Shown piece after piece: positions 18,389 through 27,737 of a stretch of 64,000 nucleotides of DNA. Origin of the DNA: an uncultured Brachyspira sp. (lineage in GTDB: Bacteria > Spirochaetota > Brachyspiria > Brachyspirales > Brachyspiraceae); the NCBI RefSeq assembly GCF_910588665.1, contig NZ_CAJUPR010000006.1, positions 94,933-158,932 of the forward strand. The letters are read 5' to 3'. Each line of letters opens with the position of its first letter. Position 1 is the first letter of the stretch. The position numbers were made by a program, and so were the translations under genes. Under the pieces are notes generated by a model. It made no database searches and was not told the DNA's origin. It saw only the letters and a list, made by a program, of their open reading frames with translations.

Positions 18389-18892
18389 TTATCCCCTATA
18401 ATTTTTTATAGAATTTAAAAGCCCGTTAGAATTAATTATTTTTTTAATAAACTCTGGAAAAGGCTCGGCTTTATAACTTTCATTTTTTGTTATATTTGTT
18501 ATTATGCCGTTATCAAAATCAACTTCAACATAATCGCCGTCATCTATTTTTTTACTCGCCTCATCGCATTCCAATATGGCAAGCCCTATATTAATAGAAT
18601 TTCTATAAAATATTCTAGCAAAAGAAGATGCTATGACACAGGATATACCAGACTCTTTAATTGCAATTGGAGCATGTTCTCTTGACGACCCGCATCCGAA
18701 ATTATATCCTCCTGCAATTATATCTCCTGATTTTACTTTATTTACAAAATCCCTATCAATATCTTCCATACAATGCGCCGCCAATTCTTTATGATCAGCG
18801 GTATTTAAATATCTGGCTGGAATAATAACATCAGTATCAACATTATCTCCGTATTTATGAACTAAACCCTTAGCTTTCATATTATTCTCCAA
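18389..18892 (-). CDS. leuD: 3-isopropylmalate dehydratase small subunit
   Basis: A 167-residue swivel domain of isopropylmalate isomerase. Seen: KYGDNVDTDVIIPARYLN, DFVNKVKSGDIIAGGYNFGCGSSREHAPIAIK, ARIFYRNSINIGL. The short length and the LeuC partner of 415 residues identify the archaeal/clostridial-type LeuCD pair rather than the longer enterobacterial kind. It lies 13 bp after leuC, with a Shine-Dalgarno-like GGAGAAT. Confidence 0.95.
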   Translation of the reverse strand: MENNMKAKGLVHKYGDNVDTDVIIPARYLNTADHKELAAHCMEDIDRDFVNKVKSGDIIAGGYNFGCGSSREHAPIAIKESGISCVIASSFARIFYRNSINIGLAILECDEASKKIDDGDYVEVDFDNGIITNITKNESYKAEPFPEFIKKIINSNGLLNSIKNYRG

Positions 18893-18904
18893 ATCATATA
18901 ATTT

Positions 18905-20152
18905 TTATTTAGGCTCTGTTATATATCCCGTCAAAGCACTGTATGCGGCGGTGGCGGGACTAGCTAAATATACTTTAGAAGTTTTATCTCCCATTCTTCC
19001 TACAAAGTTTCTATTAGTTGTAGCAACGGCAACTTCATCATGCGCAAGTATTCCCATATATCCTCCTAAACAAGGTCCGCAAGTCGGAGTAGATACTGCG
19101 CAGCCTGCATCAATAAATATATCTATATAGCCTAATTTTATGCATTCTTTATAAACTTTCTGAGTAGCAGGAATAATTATGCATCTTACATTTTTAGCTA
19201 TTTTATTTCCTTTTAGAATATCGGCGGCTATTGCCATATCTGATAATCTGCCGTTTGTGCATGAACCTATAACCACCTGATCTACTTTTATATCTTTTAA
19301 TTCTTTAGCCTCTTTCGTATTTTCAGGCAAATGAGGACACGCAACAGTAGGCTCTATTGCAGATAAATCAATATCATATTCTTTTTCATAAACGGCATCA
19401 TCGTCTGCATTAAAAACAGTATAATCTCTTTTTACTATTGTATTTAAATACTCTACCGTTTGATTATCAACTTCAAATATTCCGTTTTTCGCTCCAGCCT
19501 CTATAGCCATATTGCAAATACAAGCCCTATCATCCATATTAAGAGATGAAACGCCTTCTCCCCTAAACTCCATAGATTTATATAAAGCTCCGTCAACACC
19601 TATCATACCGATAATATAAAGTATAACATCTTTTCCAGATACATTATTTTTTAATTTGCCTTTAAGATTAAATTTAACAGCAGAAGGGACTTTAAACCAA
19701 ACCTCTCCTGTGGCCATAGCGCAAGCCATATCGGTGCTTCCAACACCTGTGGAGAAAGCTCCGAAAGCTCCGTAAGTACAGGTATGAGAATCTGCCCCTA
19801 TTATAAGTTCTCCAGGTGCAACCAAGCCTTTTTCAGGTAAAAGAGCATGCTCAACTCCCATATCGCCTACATCGTAATAATGAATAATATTATGTTTATC
19901 TGCAAAATCTCTGCACTGCCTGCATTGCTCTGCGGCTTTAATATCTTTATTCGGAGCAAAATGATCCATAACCAAAGCTATTTTTTCATTATCAAATACA
20001 TCAGTAAAACCAAATTTTTCAAATTCATTAATTGCAACAGGGCTTGTTATATCATTTCCTAAAACTAAATCTGTTTTAACCATGATAAGCCTGCCTGCCT
20101 CAACCCTATCAACATCTGCATGCGCCGCTAAAATTTTCTGAGTAATAGTCAT
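18905..20152 (-). CDS. leuC: 3-isopropylmalate dehydratase large subunit
   Basis: A 415-residue aconitase-superfamily subunit which, with LeuD, isomerises 2- to 3-isopropylmalate through a 4Fe-4S cluster. Cluster cysteines are visible in VIGSCTNGRLSD and TPTCGPCLGG; IIGADSHTCTYGAFGAFSTGVGSTDMA is the conserved substrate segment. At 415 residues it belongs to the shorter LeuC type paired with the small LeuD. Homoaconitase or citraconate specificity cannot be excluded by eye, but the operon argues for leucine synthesis. Confidence 0.95.
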   Translation of the reverse strand: MTITQKILAAHADVDRVEAGRLIMVKTDLVLGNDITSPVAINEFEKFGFTDVFDNEKIALVMDHFAPNKDIKAAEQCRQCRDFADKHNIIHYYDVGDMGVEHALLPEKGLVAPGELIIGADSHTCTYGAFGAFSTGVGSTDMACAMATGEVWFKVPSAVKFNLKGKLKNNVSGKDVILYIIGMIGVDGALYKSMEFRGEGVSSLNMDDRACICNMAIEAGAKNGIFEVDNQTVEYLNTIVKRDYTVFNADDDAVYEKEYDIDLSAIEPTVACPHLPENTKEAKELKDIKVDQVVIGSCTNGRLSDMAIAADILKGNKIAKNVRCIIIPATQKVYKECIKLGYIDIFIDAGCAVSTPTCGPCLGGYMGILAHDEVAVATTNRNFVGRMGDKTSKVYLASPATAAYSALTGYITEPK

Positions 20153-20190
20153 ATTTATATCCTTAAAATTGTATAAGCTTAAAAAAATTA

Positions 20191-21687
20191 TTATAATTTA
20201 TTTAAACCATTAACATAAGCCCTTAAACTGGCTTCAATAATATCGGTACTTACAGCTCTTCCTATCACTGTTTTATTATCGGAAGCCAATCTTACACTAA
20301 CCTCTCCCAAAGCATCTTCTCCTTCCGTAATGGCATTGATACTATAATTAACTAATTTAGCCTTATTAGAAGTAATTGAATCTATAGCCCCGAAAGCAGC
20401 GTCAATAGGTCCGTTTCCTTTTCCTATACCCTCTACAACATTATTCTCATTATCCATAATAGATACTGTAGCCAAAGAAGATATTGAATTACCGTCATTA
20501 ACTACAAAACCATTCAGTATATATGTAGGATTTTCAGAATCATTATTTCCTATAAGCAAAGCCTCTATATCAGAATCTGTAACTATTTTCTTTTTATCAG
20601 CCAAATTCTTGAATCTTATAAATGCATTTTCTAAATCCTTACCGTCAATATTATATCCTAAAGATTCAGCTCTGTCTTTAAAAGCATGTTTTCCTGAATG
20701 TTTTCCAAGAACCATTTTATTATGTGGTATTCCTATATCTTCAACATTCATAATCTCATAGGTGGAGCGTTCTTTCAATACACCATGCTGATGAATGCCA
20801 GCCTCATGAGCAAAAGCATTTGCCCCCACTATAGCTTTATTAGGAGCAACAGCCATACCTGAAATTGTTGATAATAATTTAGATATTTTATAAATTCTTT
20901 TTGTATTAATATCTGTATAAGCATTATAAAAATCTTTTCTGGTTTTAATACCCATTACAATTTCTTCCAAGCTGGCATTGCCTGCTCGTTCTCCTATACC
21001 GTTAATAGTGCATTCTACCTGAGAAGCACCCGATAAAACTGCAGATAAAGAATTAGCTGTACCAAGTCCCAAATCATCATGACAATGAACAGATATATCA
21101 ACATTATCAATTCCTTTAACATTCTCTTTTAAATATTTAATTAAATCTGACATTTCCACAGGAGTAGTATATCCCACAGTATCTGGAATATTTATTGTAG
21201 TAGCACCGTTTTCTATAGCTGCAGAATATGCTTCGGCTAAAAATTCTCTGTCGCTTCTTGAAGCATCTTCAGCTGAAAACTCTATAAACTCAAATTTTGT
21301 TTTGGCATAAGAAACAGATTCTCTTATAGTTTCCAATACCTGCTCTCTGGTCATCTCCAATTTATGCTTTAAATGTATATCGCTTGTAGCTATAAATGTA
21401 TGAAGCATAGGATGTTTGGCATATGCAAGCGCTTCATAAGCTCTGTCTATATCCTTTTTACTGCATCTTGCCAAACTTGCAAGCTTAGCATTCTCTACAA
21501 CTCTGCTTACCTCTTTTATAGCATTAAAATCGTCATCAGAACATATTGCAAAACCTGCCTCTATAATATCAACGCCCAATTTATCCAATTCTGCGGCTAT
21601 TTCTAATTTTTCATCTAAATTCATGGTACAGCCCGGAGCCTGTTCGCCGTCTCTTAAAGTAGTGTCAAAAATCTTAATCTTTCTCAT
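20191..21687 (-). CDS. leuA: 2-isopropylmalate synthase
   Basis: A 498-residue synthase that condenses acetyl-CoA with 2-oxoisovalerate, the committed step to leucine. The N-terminal TIM barrel begins IKIFDTTLRDGEQAPGCTMN; metal ligands are in SVHCHDDLGLGTANS, and NGIGERAGNASLEE follows. A C-terminal LeuA allosteric domain occupies about residues 365-498 (ILNGFVVNDGNS, EGIGKGNGPIDAAFGAI), so leucine feedback is expected. Citramalate synthase is the main alternative; size and operon favour LeuA. Confidence 0.93.
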   Translation of the reverse strand: MRKIKIFDTTLRDGEQAPGCTMNLDEKLEIAAELDKLGVDIIEAGFAICSDDDFNAIKEVSRVVENAKLASLARCSKKDIDRAYEALAYAKHPMLHTFIATSDIHLKHKLEMTREQVLETIRESVSYAKTKFEFIEFSAEDASRSDREFLAEAYSAAIENGATTINIPDTVGYTTPVEMSDLIKYLKENVKGIDNVDISVHCHDDLGLGTANSLSAVLSGASQVECTINGIGERAGNASLEEIVMGIKTRKDFYNAYTDINTKRIYKISKLLSTISGMAVAPNKAIVGANAFAHEAGIHQHGVLKERSTYEIMNVEDIGIPHNKMVLGKHSGKHAFKDRAESLGYNIDGKDLENAFIRFKNLADKKKIVTDSDIEALLIGNNDSENPTYILNGFVVNDGNSISSLATVSIMDNENNVVEGIGKGNGPIDAAFGAIDSITSNKAKLVNYSINAITEGEDALGEVSVRLASDNKTVIGRAVSTDIIEASLRAYVNGLNKL

Positions 21688-21761
21688 TTTTAAAAACCTT
21701 ATAATATATAAACATTATTTGATTAAAGATAATTCAGATTATAAAAATATATTTGAATAAT

Positions 21762-22757
21762 TTATTTTTTAATCCAGCTCATCAATTTTCTTAATTCCCC
21801 GCCAACTTTCTCTAGTTTATGCTCTCTTTCTAATCTTTTAGTAGCATTAAATTTAGCTTTGCGTCCAGCGCCGAACTCCTGAATAAATTCGCTTGCAAAA
21901 GTTCCGTCCTGTATCTCTCTTAATACTCTTTTCATTTCTTTTCGGGTTTCTTCCGTTATTATTCTTCTTCCTGTTCTGTAATCGCCGTATTCTGCAGTAT
22001 TTGAAATAGAATATCTCATCATAGCAAAACCGCCGGAATATATTAAATCAACAATAAGTTTCATTTCATGTATGCATTCAAAATAAGCCATTTCAGGTTC
22101 ATATCCAGCCTCCACTAAAGTATCAAAGCCTGCTTTCATAAGTTCAGTAACACCGCCGCATAATACAGCCTGTTCACCGAATAAATCTGTTTCTGTTTCC
22201 TCTTTAAATGTAGTTTCCAATATGCCAGCACGTCCTGCCCCTATTCCAGAAGCATAAGCTAAAGCATAATCTTTTGCTCTTTTGCTGAAATCCTGATAAA
22301 CAGCTATAAGACTAGGAACTCCCCTTCCTTCTAAATACTGACTTCTTACTGTATGTCCAGGTCCTTTCGGAGCAACCATAATAACATCTATATTTTTAGC
22401 AGGCATTATAAAGCTGAAATGAATATTAAATCCATGAGCAAACATTAATACATTGCCTTCTTTCATATAAGGAGCTACCTGAGAATTATATATATCGGCA
22501 GATGCCTCATCAGGTACAAGCATCATCACTATATCGGAAGCCTTAGCAGCCTCTTCAACTTCCATTACTTTAAAACCAGCTTCCTCAGCTTTTTTGCAGT
22601 TAGCGCTGTCTTTTCTAAGTCCAACTATAACATTCATACCGCTGTCTTTTAAATTCTGAGCATGAGCATGCCCCTGACTTCCGTATCCGATTACAGCTAT
22701 AGTTTTATTATCCAGCAAGCCTAAATTACAATCAGCATCATAATATTTCTTTATCAT
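21762..22757 (-). CDS. ilvC: Ketol-acid reductoisomerase
   Basis: A 331-residue class I enzyme converting acetolactate or acetohydroxybutyrate to the dihydroxy acid with NAD(P)H and Mg2+. Seen: Rossmann motif IAVIGYGSQGHAHAQNL, VGLRKDSANC with the Arg/Ser usual for NADPH preference, APKGPGHTVRSQY, and the metal-binding DLFGEQAVLCGGVTEL and ECIHEMKLIVDLIYSGG. Normal length. Sits between ilvN and leuA with gaps of 46 and 74 bp. Confidence 0.96.
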   Translation of the reverse strand: MIKKYYDADCNLGLLDNKTIAVIGYGSQGHAHAQNLKDSGMNVIVGLRKDSANCKKAEEAGFKVMEVEEAAKASDIVMMLVPDEASADIYNSQVAPYMKEGNVLMFAHGFNIHFSFIMPAKNIDVIMVAPKGPGHTVRSQYLEGRGVPSLIAVYQDFSKRAKDYALAYASGIGAGRAGILETTFKEETETDLFGEQAVLCGGVTELMKAGFDTLVEAGYEPEMAYFECIHEMKLIVDLIYSGGFAMMRYSISNTAEYGDYRTGRRIITEETRKEMKRVLREIQDGTFASEFIQEFGAGRKAKFNATKRLEREHKLEKVGGELRKLMSWIKK

Positions 22758-22803
22758 TTTAATTTCTCCTTTTTTATTATATTAATTTATTTTTATATAT
22801 TTA

Positions 22804-23331
22804 TTAATATTCAAATTTATTTGTTATGTTCATATTCGGAGTATCATCTCCAAGCTGTATAGATGTTACCCCTGTTCTTGAAAGCTCCAAAATATTAAAA
22901 TCTTTCAATGCATGCAGATAGCCGTCTATAACCGAAGAAGAAGCTGTAATTTCAACTGTCATACTTTTTTTTCCTATATCAAGTATAAGTCCGTTATGGG
23001 CATTTGTTATATTACATGCTTTTCGTTTATTGCCGTCATTAATTTCTATTTTTACCAATAATAAATCTCTTATTATGCTGTTTGAATGATCTATTAAATG
23101 CACAGAATGAACTTCTATAAGCTTAGATGTATGTTTTATAATTTGGCTTATATGAGAATCATCACCCTCTGTAACAATAGTCATTCTTGATATGCTTGGA
23201 ACGCAGGTTACGGAACAAGTAATAGTTTCTATATTAAAACCTTTCTGACTGAATAATAATGTTATTCTGCTTAATACTCCTGAACTGTTATCTACAAATA
23301 AAACTAAAACCCTTCTTTGATTATTATACAT
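22804..23331 (-). CDS. ilvN: Acetolactate synthase small regulatory subunit
   Basis: A 175-residue regulatory subunit. An N-terminal ACT domain (RRVLVLFVDNSSGVLSRITLLFSQKGFNIETITCS) binds the feedback amino acid, typically valine; the C-terminal domain (LLVKIEINDGNKRKACNI onward) activates the catalytic subunit. Length corresponds to the IlvH/IlvN group. It is 32 bp after ilvB. Confidence 0.93.
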   Translation of the reverse strand: MYNNQRRVLVLFVDNSSGVLSRITLLFSQKGFNIETITCSVTCVPSISRMTIVTEGDDSHISQIIKHTSKLIEVHSVHLIDHSNSIIRDLLLVKIEINDGNKRKACNITNAHNGLILDIGKKSMTVEITASSSVIDGYLHALKDFNILELSRTGVTSIQLGDDTPNMNITNKFEY

Positions 23332-23363
23332 TCTTTACTCCTAAAATAAACAGCTTAATAATT

Positions 23364-25037
23364 TCAATCTGCTATTATATCATCTATAGTTCCGCCTGAG
23401 GGTATCATGGGAAGAACTTTTAAATCTTTATCTATAACACATTCTATCCATACCGGACATTTGCATTTTAAAGCCTCATCAAAAGCATATTCAAAATCTT
23501 TTATAGTTTCGCAGTGAAATCCTTTAGCGTTGAAACCTTCGGCTGTTTTCACATAATCCATTTTTTTATTAATATCAGTGCTTGAATATCTTGCTCCATA
23601 AAATATAGTCTGCCATTGTCTTACCATACCTAATGTGCTGTTATTGAGTATTATAGTTATAATGGGCAGATTATACTCAACTGCGGTAGCAACTTCATTT
23701 AAATTCATATAGAAAGAACCGTCTCCCGTTATATGTATTACTCTTCTGTCAGGCTTAGCAATCTGAGCTCCTAAAGCGGCGCCGTATCCGTATCCCATAG
23801 TTCCTAATCCTCCGCTTGTTATAAAGCTTCTCGGTTTTGTATGCCTTATATACTGAACTGCCCACATTTGATGCTGCCCCACATCTGTAACATATATTGC
23901 ATCATCTTTGGTTTTTTCTCCTATAATATCCATTACTTTACCAGGATATATCCCGTCTTTATTGGTATTTCTTTCAATATCATCTTTAATCTCTTTGGAT
24001 TTTAAGTCTGATAAATAATCTATCCATTCATAATCTTTTGATCTTTTTACAAGTTTTTTAAATCTGTCCAATACATTATTCAAATCACCTATTATACTGT
24101 AATCTACATTAACATTCTTATTTATTTCGCTTCTGTCAATATCTATATGCACTTTCTTAGCGGCGCCTCCAAACTTACCAGTATTCAAAGCCACTCTGTC
24201 GCTAAATCTAGTGCCAATAGCCAATATTAAATCGGCTTCATTCATTACTTTATTTGCCGTGGCGGATCCATGCATTCCTAAAAGCCCTAAATTTAACTTT
24301 TCATTATATCCAAGCACCCCAGCTCCCATTAAAGTATGAACCGAAGGTATATTGGAATTAATCATAAACTCTCTTAATTTATCACTGGAATCTTTTGCAC
24401 CACCTCCGAAATATATAATAGGACGTTTAGAATTATTTATTAAATATGCAACTTCTTCTATTATTTTCTCATCTTCTATGCTTATTTCTTCAGCTTTGGG
24501 AGTAAATTTATTTTTTGGAATAAATTCTGTTTCTTCAAAAGTTAAATTTTTCGGTATATCTATTAATACAGGTCCTTTTCTTCCTGAAGAGGCTATTATA
24601 AATGCCTTTCTTATAGTGTCTGCTAAATCATCAATATTTCTTACTACAAAATTATGTTTAGTTATAGGCATTGTTATGCCAAGAATAAAAACTTCCTGAA
24701 AAGAATCTTTACCTATTAAGGCTTCAGGCACATTTACAGTTATGGCGATTAAAGGAACACTATCCATATAGGCAGTTGCAAGAGGAGTTACCAAATTAGT
24801 AGCACCTGGTCCGCTTGTAGCTATAACTACTCCCGTTTTTCCGCTTGCTCTTGAATATCCGTCTGCGGCATGACAAGCCCCGACTTCATCTACAGGCATT
24901 ATATGATCAATTTTATCTCTGTATTTATAGATAGCATCATATACATATAAAGCGGCTCCTCCTGGATAACCGAAAATTTTATCCGCTCCTTCTTCTATCA
25001 AAACTTCCATTACTATATCAGAACCGTTTAATTTCAT
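23364..25037 (-). CDS. ilvB: Acetolactate synthase large catalytic subunit
   Basis: A 557-residue ThDP enzyme that joins two pyruvates, or pyruvate and 2-oxobutyrate. Seen: the catalytic Glu in VDEVGACHAADGYSRASGK, TSGPGATNLVTPLATAY, the central FAD-binding domain (LLGMHGSATANKVM), and the ThDP/Mg motif GDGSFYMNLNEVATAVEYNL followed by NNSTLGMVRQWQ. First structural gene of the ilv-leu operon, ATG at 25037 behind AAGGAG, and 123 bp downstream of a candidate leader peptide. Confidence 0.96.
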   Translation of the reverse strand: MKLNGSDIVMEVLIEEGADKIFGYPGGAALYVYDAIYKYRDKIDHIMPVDEVGACHAADGYSRASGKTGVVIATSGPGATNLVTPLATAYMDSVPLIAITVNVPEALIGKDSFQEVFILGITMPITKHNFVVRNIDDLADTIRKAFIIASSGRKGPVLIDIPKNLTFEETEFIPKNKFTPKAEEISIEDEKIIEEVAYLINNSKRPIIYFGGGAKDSSDKLREFMINSNIPSVHTLMGAGVLGYNEKLNLGLLGMHGSATANKVMNEADLILAIGTRFSDRVALNTGKFGGAAKKVHIDIDRSEINKNVNVDYSIIGDLNNVLDRFKKLVKRSKDYEWIDYLSDLKSKEIKDDIERNTNKDGIYPGKVMDIIGEKTKDDAIYVTDVGQHQMWAVQYIRHTKPRSFITSGGLGTMGYGYGAALGAQIAKPDRRVIHITGDGSFYMNLNEVATAVEYNLPIITIILNNSTLGMVRQWQTIFYGARYSSTDINKKMDYVKTAEGFNAKGFHCETIKDFEYAFDEALKCKCPVWIECVIDKDLKVLPMIPSGGTIDDIIAD

Positions 25038-25160
25038 TAAATAACTCCTTAATTTACTTTAAAACTTAAAAATTCTTTAATTAACATTTATATTCATAGA
25101 AATATAATTGAAAAAATTTCTTAATTTAGCAACTATACACTTTATTTAAGTTAAAATTTA

Positions 25161-25310
25161 TTATAACAGAATAGTGAGAGAAATTGAAAGAAGAGTATTG
25201 AGAGAGAAAAGATTTTGTGAAAATTTATTTTTTTCAGAAAAATTATTATCAGAGTCTTGTTTTATATCATCAAAAACAAGAGGCATATTATTGTAAAATG
25301 CTCTATTCAT
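25161..25310 (-). CDS. Candidate regulatory leader peptide of the ilv-leu operon
   Basis: A 49-codon ORF beginning ATG at 25308-25310 behind a strong site AAAAGGAGAATAAAA, and ending TAA at 25161-25163. Its last 16 residues are LFSLNTLLSISLTILL: seven Leu and two Ile, with Leu codons CTT, CTC, CTT, CTT, CTC, CTG, TTA. CTC and CTG appear uncommon in this genome, where TTA and CTT dominate. The ORF has its own promoter about 30 bp upstream and lies directly before ilvB. I see no classical GC-rich terminator after it, so the mechanism (Rho-linked, translational or other) is open. A small membrane peptide is the alternative. Confidence 0.7.
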   Translation of the reverse strand: MNRAFYNNMPLVFDDIKQDSDNNFSEKNKFSQNLFSLNTLLSISLTILL

Positions 25311-25338
25311 TTTTATTCTCCTTTTATACTTGATACAT

Positions 25339-25365
25339 ATTATAATGTTTTTATAAATATTGCAA
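25339..25365 (-). promoter_or_regulatory. Promoter of the ilv leader and operon
   Basis: Minus strand: TTGCAA (25360-25365), 15-bp spacer, TATAAT (25339-25344). The start would fall near 25332, just before the leader ribosome site at 25318-25322. Confidence 0.6.
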
Positions 25366-25408
25366 TACTTAAAACAATTTTTTTATCAATTTTTCATAAT
25401 AATAATAA

Positions 25409-25436
25409 TTGACAATATAAATTATTTTAGTATACT
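25409..25436 (+). promoter_or_regulatory. Promoter of the sanA-like/gltS operon
   Basis: TTGACA (25409-25414), 16-bp spacer, TATACT (25431-25436), divergent from the ilv leader promoter. Confidence 0.7.
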
Positions 25437-25462
25437 ATCACAATTATATATTTGCAGAGTTT

Positions 25463-26257
25463 ATGAAAATATTAGAAAACAGATACAAGAAAAAAATATT
25501 AGAAATAAAAAATAATAATAAAAAAATAAAAGAAAAGCAATTTTATAAATTTATTAATTATATAATTTTTATTTTTTCATCGGCATATAAATTTTTTCCT
25601 GAAATTACTGCATTTTCTGTAATATTCATACTTATAATATATTTATCGGTTTCATTATACTCAAAAAAATATATATATTCATCATTGGAAGAAATACCAT
25701 ATAATAATGCTGCCTTAGTATTAGGCACAAGCAAATATCTTTATAATGGAAAGATAAATATGTATTTCAAATTCAGAATGGATGCAGCCTATCAATTATA
25801 CAAAAGCGGAAAAGTAAAGTATATACTTGTAAGCGGAGATAACAGATCCAAATCATATAATGAACCTAAACAAATGCGTATTGATTTAATAAAATTGGGA
25901 GTTAATAAAAAACATATATTCTTAGATTTTGCGGGATTTAGAACAAGAGATTCTATTATAAGAGCAAATAAAGTTTTTGAACTCAATAATTTCACCATAG
26001 TATCTCAGCCTTTTCACAATGAAAGAGCGGTATTTATAGCAAGGCAGAAAAATATCAATGCAATAGCTTATAATGCAAAAAATGTAAGAAAGTTATACAG
26101 ATTAAGACAATTCCCAAGAGAGTTAGGAGCTAGAATTTTAATGTTTGCAGATATACTTTTTAATCGTCCCCCTAAATTTTACGGAGATACTATAAAAATA
26201 GAGGAAATAAAAGATACAGCAAATAATAAAAGCAATAAAATATATAAAAAACAATAA
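25463..26257 (+). CDS. SanA/YdcF-like DUF218 membrane protein
   Basis: A 264-residue inner-membrane protein: basic N-terminus, hydrophobic segments at about 31-65, then a DUF218 domain. Seen: AALVLGTSKYLYNGKINMYFKFRMDAAYQLYKSG region, YILVSGDNRSKSYNEPKQMRIDLIKLGV, DFAGFRTRDSIIRANKVF, and TIVSQPFHNERAVFIA. These blocks fit the SanA (vancomycin-sensitivity) branch of the family, implicated in envelope barrier function. Exact activity is unknown. It lies 20 bp before gltS and shares its transcript. Confidence 0.82.
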   Translation: MKILENRYKKKILEIKNNNKKIKEKQFYKFINYIIFIFSSAYKFFPEITAFSVIFILIIYLSVSLYSKKYIYSSLEEIPYNNAALVLGTSKYLYNGKINMYFKFRMDAAYQLYKSGKVKYILVSGDNRSKSYNEPKQMRIDLIKLGVNKKHIFLDFAGFRTRDSIIRANKVFELNNFTIVSQPFHNERAVFIARQKNINAIAYNAKNVRKLYRLRQFPRELGARILMFADILFNRPPKFYGDTIKIEEIKDTANNKSNKIYKKQ

Positions 26258-26277
26258 TCCGTTTTTAAGGAAACAAT

Positions 26278-27702
26278 ATGACATCACAATTATTAACAGA
26301 GCTACTGCAGTCTTTATCTTTATTATCGCTTCTTCTTTTAATAGGAGTATTATTAAGGGCAAAAGTAAAATTATTTCAGACTCTGTATTTACCAGCCTCC
26401 GTAATAGGAGGATTCATAGGTCTTTTAATATCTCCTGAAATACTTGGAAGATTTTCAAAAATTTCCATACCGATAGAATGGATAAAGACTTATTCATTAT
26501 TGCCAGGAATACTGTCAATACCTATATTTGCAGCTATTCCATTGGGTATGTTTTTAACTGAATCAAAAAGCATAAAATCGCTTTATCCTGCAAAAGTTTT
26601 AATAGCTTTCGCAATATTCCAATGCGCAAGTATGTTTCAGTCTGCTGTAGGATATTCTGTTAATATAATATTCAGTAAAATAGATCCTCAGATAAATATG
26701 TATAGAACATTCGGATACGAGCTTTCCGCAGGTTTTGCAGGAGGTCATGGACTTGCGGCAGCAACTGGAAAACTCCTTGAAGGCTTTGGTATTGAAAAAT
26801 GGGAAACTGCTCAGGGTGTTGCTTTAACTACAGCTACCATAGGATTAGTCGGAGGAATGCTGTTTGGAATAATATTTATAAATATTGCCGTTAGAAACAA
26901 TAAAACTAATGTTATAAAAAAAATTGTTAATGAAAATGAAGAAAACTGCAATATACATAAAATAGATAATAATATGAAAGCAGGATATAATAAAGATATA
27001 AATAAACAGGCAAGCTTAGGAAGAGAAACTTTTTTAAGCAGCTCAATAGAAACTATCAGTTTTCATTTGGCAGTTATATTTACAGTATGCGGAGCAGCCT
27101 ATATAGTTTTGAATTTCATAAAAAAATTAGGCATAGCAGGCTTAGATGTTCTTCCTGTATGGACTTATTCTATGATAATAATGTTTGCTTTAAATATTAT
27201 AATAAAAAAATTAAAATTAGCATGGATGGTAGACGCTAAAATTAAATCAAAAATAATAGGGACCTTCAGCGATTTTGCAATAGTATCCGCTATAACAAGC
27301 CTCCCTATAAAGGCAATCATGCATTATATAGCTCCTATAATAGTTATGTGCATAGCAGGATTTACAGCTACATATTTAATAGTATTTATACTTCATAATA
27401 TATTATTTAAAAACGATTATGCTTTTGAAAGAGCTGTAATTTCTTGGGGCACTTTAACAGGAGTATTAATAACAGGAATGACTCTTCTTAAAATATGCGA
27501 TCCTGAATATAAAAGTCCCGCTTTAACCGAATTTTCTCTTGGATTTTCTTTAATGTCCGTTACAGGACTTTTAATAGTTCCTATATTAAATACTGTATTG
27601 GCAAAAGGATCTGCTTTAGATAATCTGATAACTGCATTGATAACATCAGCTGTTTATTTAGCCATAGCATTTACCGCCTATTTAATTCATAAAAAATCAT
27701 AA
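26278..27702 (+). CDS. gltS: Sodium/glutamate symporter family protein
   Basis: A 474-residue polytopic carrier. The opening LLLLIGVLLRAKVKLFQTLYLPASVIGGFIGLL, the pore-type segment FAGGHGLAAATGKLLEGFG, the central charged cytoplasmic loop (about residues 210-255, with Lys/Asn-rich residues), and the second half with GIAGLDVLPVWTYSM and AFERAVISWGTLTGVLITGMTLLKICDPE match the ESS (GltS) family of Na+/glutamate symporters. Glutamate as substrate is family-based. Some 10-12 membrane helices are visible. Expression is likely coupled to the SanA-like gene. Confidence 0.85.
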   Translation: MTSQLLTELLQSLSLLSLLLLIGVLLRAKVKLFQTLYLPASVIGGFIGLLISPEILGRFSKISIPIEWIKTYSLLPGILSIPIFAAIPLGMFLTESKSIKSLYPAKVLIAFAIFQCASMFQSAVGYSVNIIFSKIDPQINMYRTFGYELSAGFAGGHGLAAATGKLLEGFGIEKWETAQGVALTTATIGLVGGMLFGIIFINIAVRNNKTNVIKKIVNENEENCNIHKIDNNMKAGYNKDINKQASLGRETFLSSSIETISFHLAVIFTVCGAAYIVLNFIKKLGIAGLDVLPVWTYSMIIMFALNIIIKKLKLAWMVDAKIKSKIIGTFSDFAIVSAITSLPIKAIMHYIAPIIVMCIAGFTATYLIVFILHNILFKNDYAFERAVISWGTLTGVLITGMTLLKICDPEYKSPALTEFSLGFSLMSVTGLLIVPILNTVLAKGSALDNLITALITSAVYLAIAFTAYLIHKKS

Positions 27703-27737
27703 TACTATTTAGCTTTTAATTAAATTATAATAAGTTG

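Noticed and set aside
25038..25160. T-box riboswitch or classical hairpin attenuator before ilvB
   Set aside because: No T-box sequence and no GC-rich stem followed by a T run were seen in the gap between leader and ilvB.
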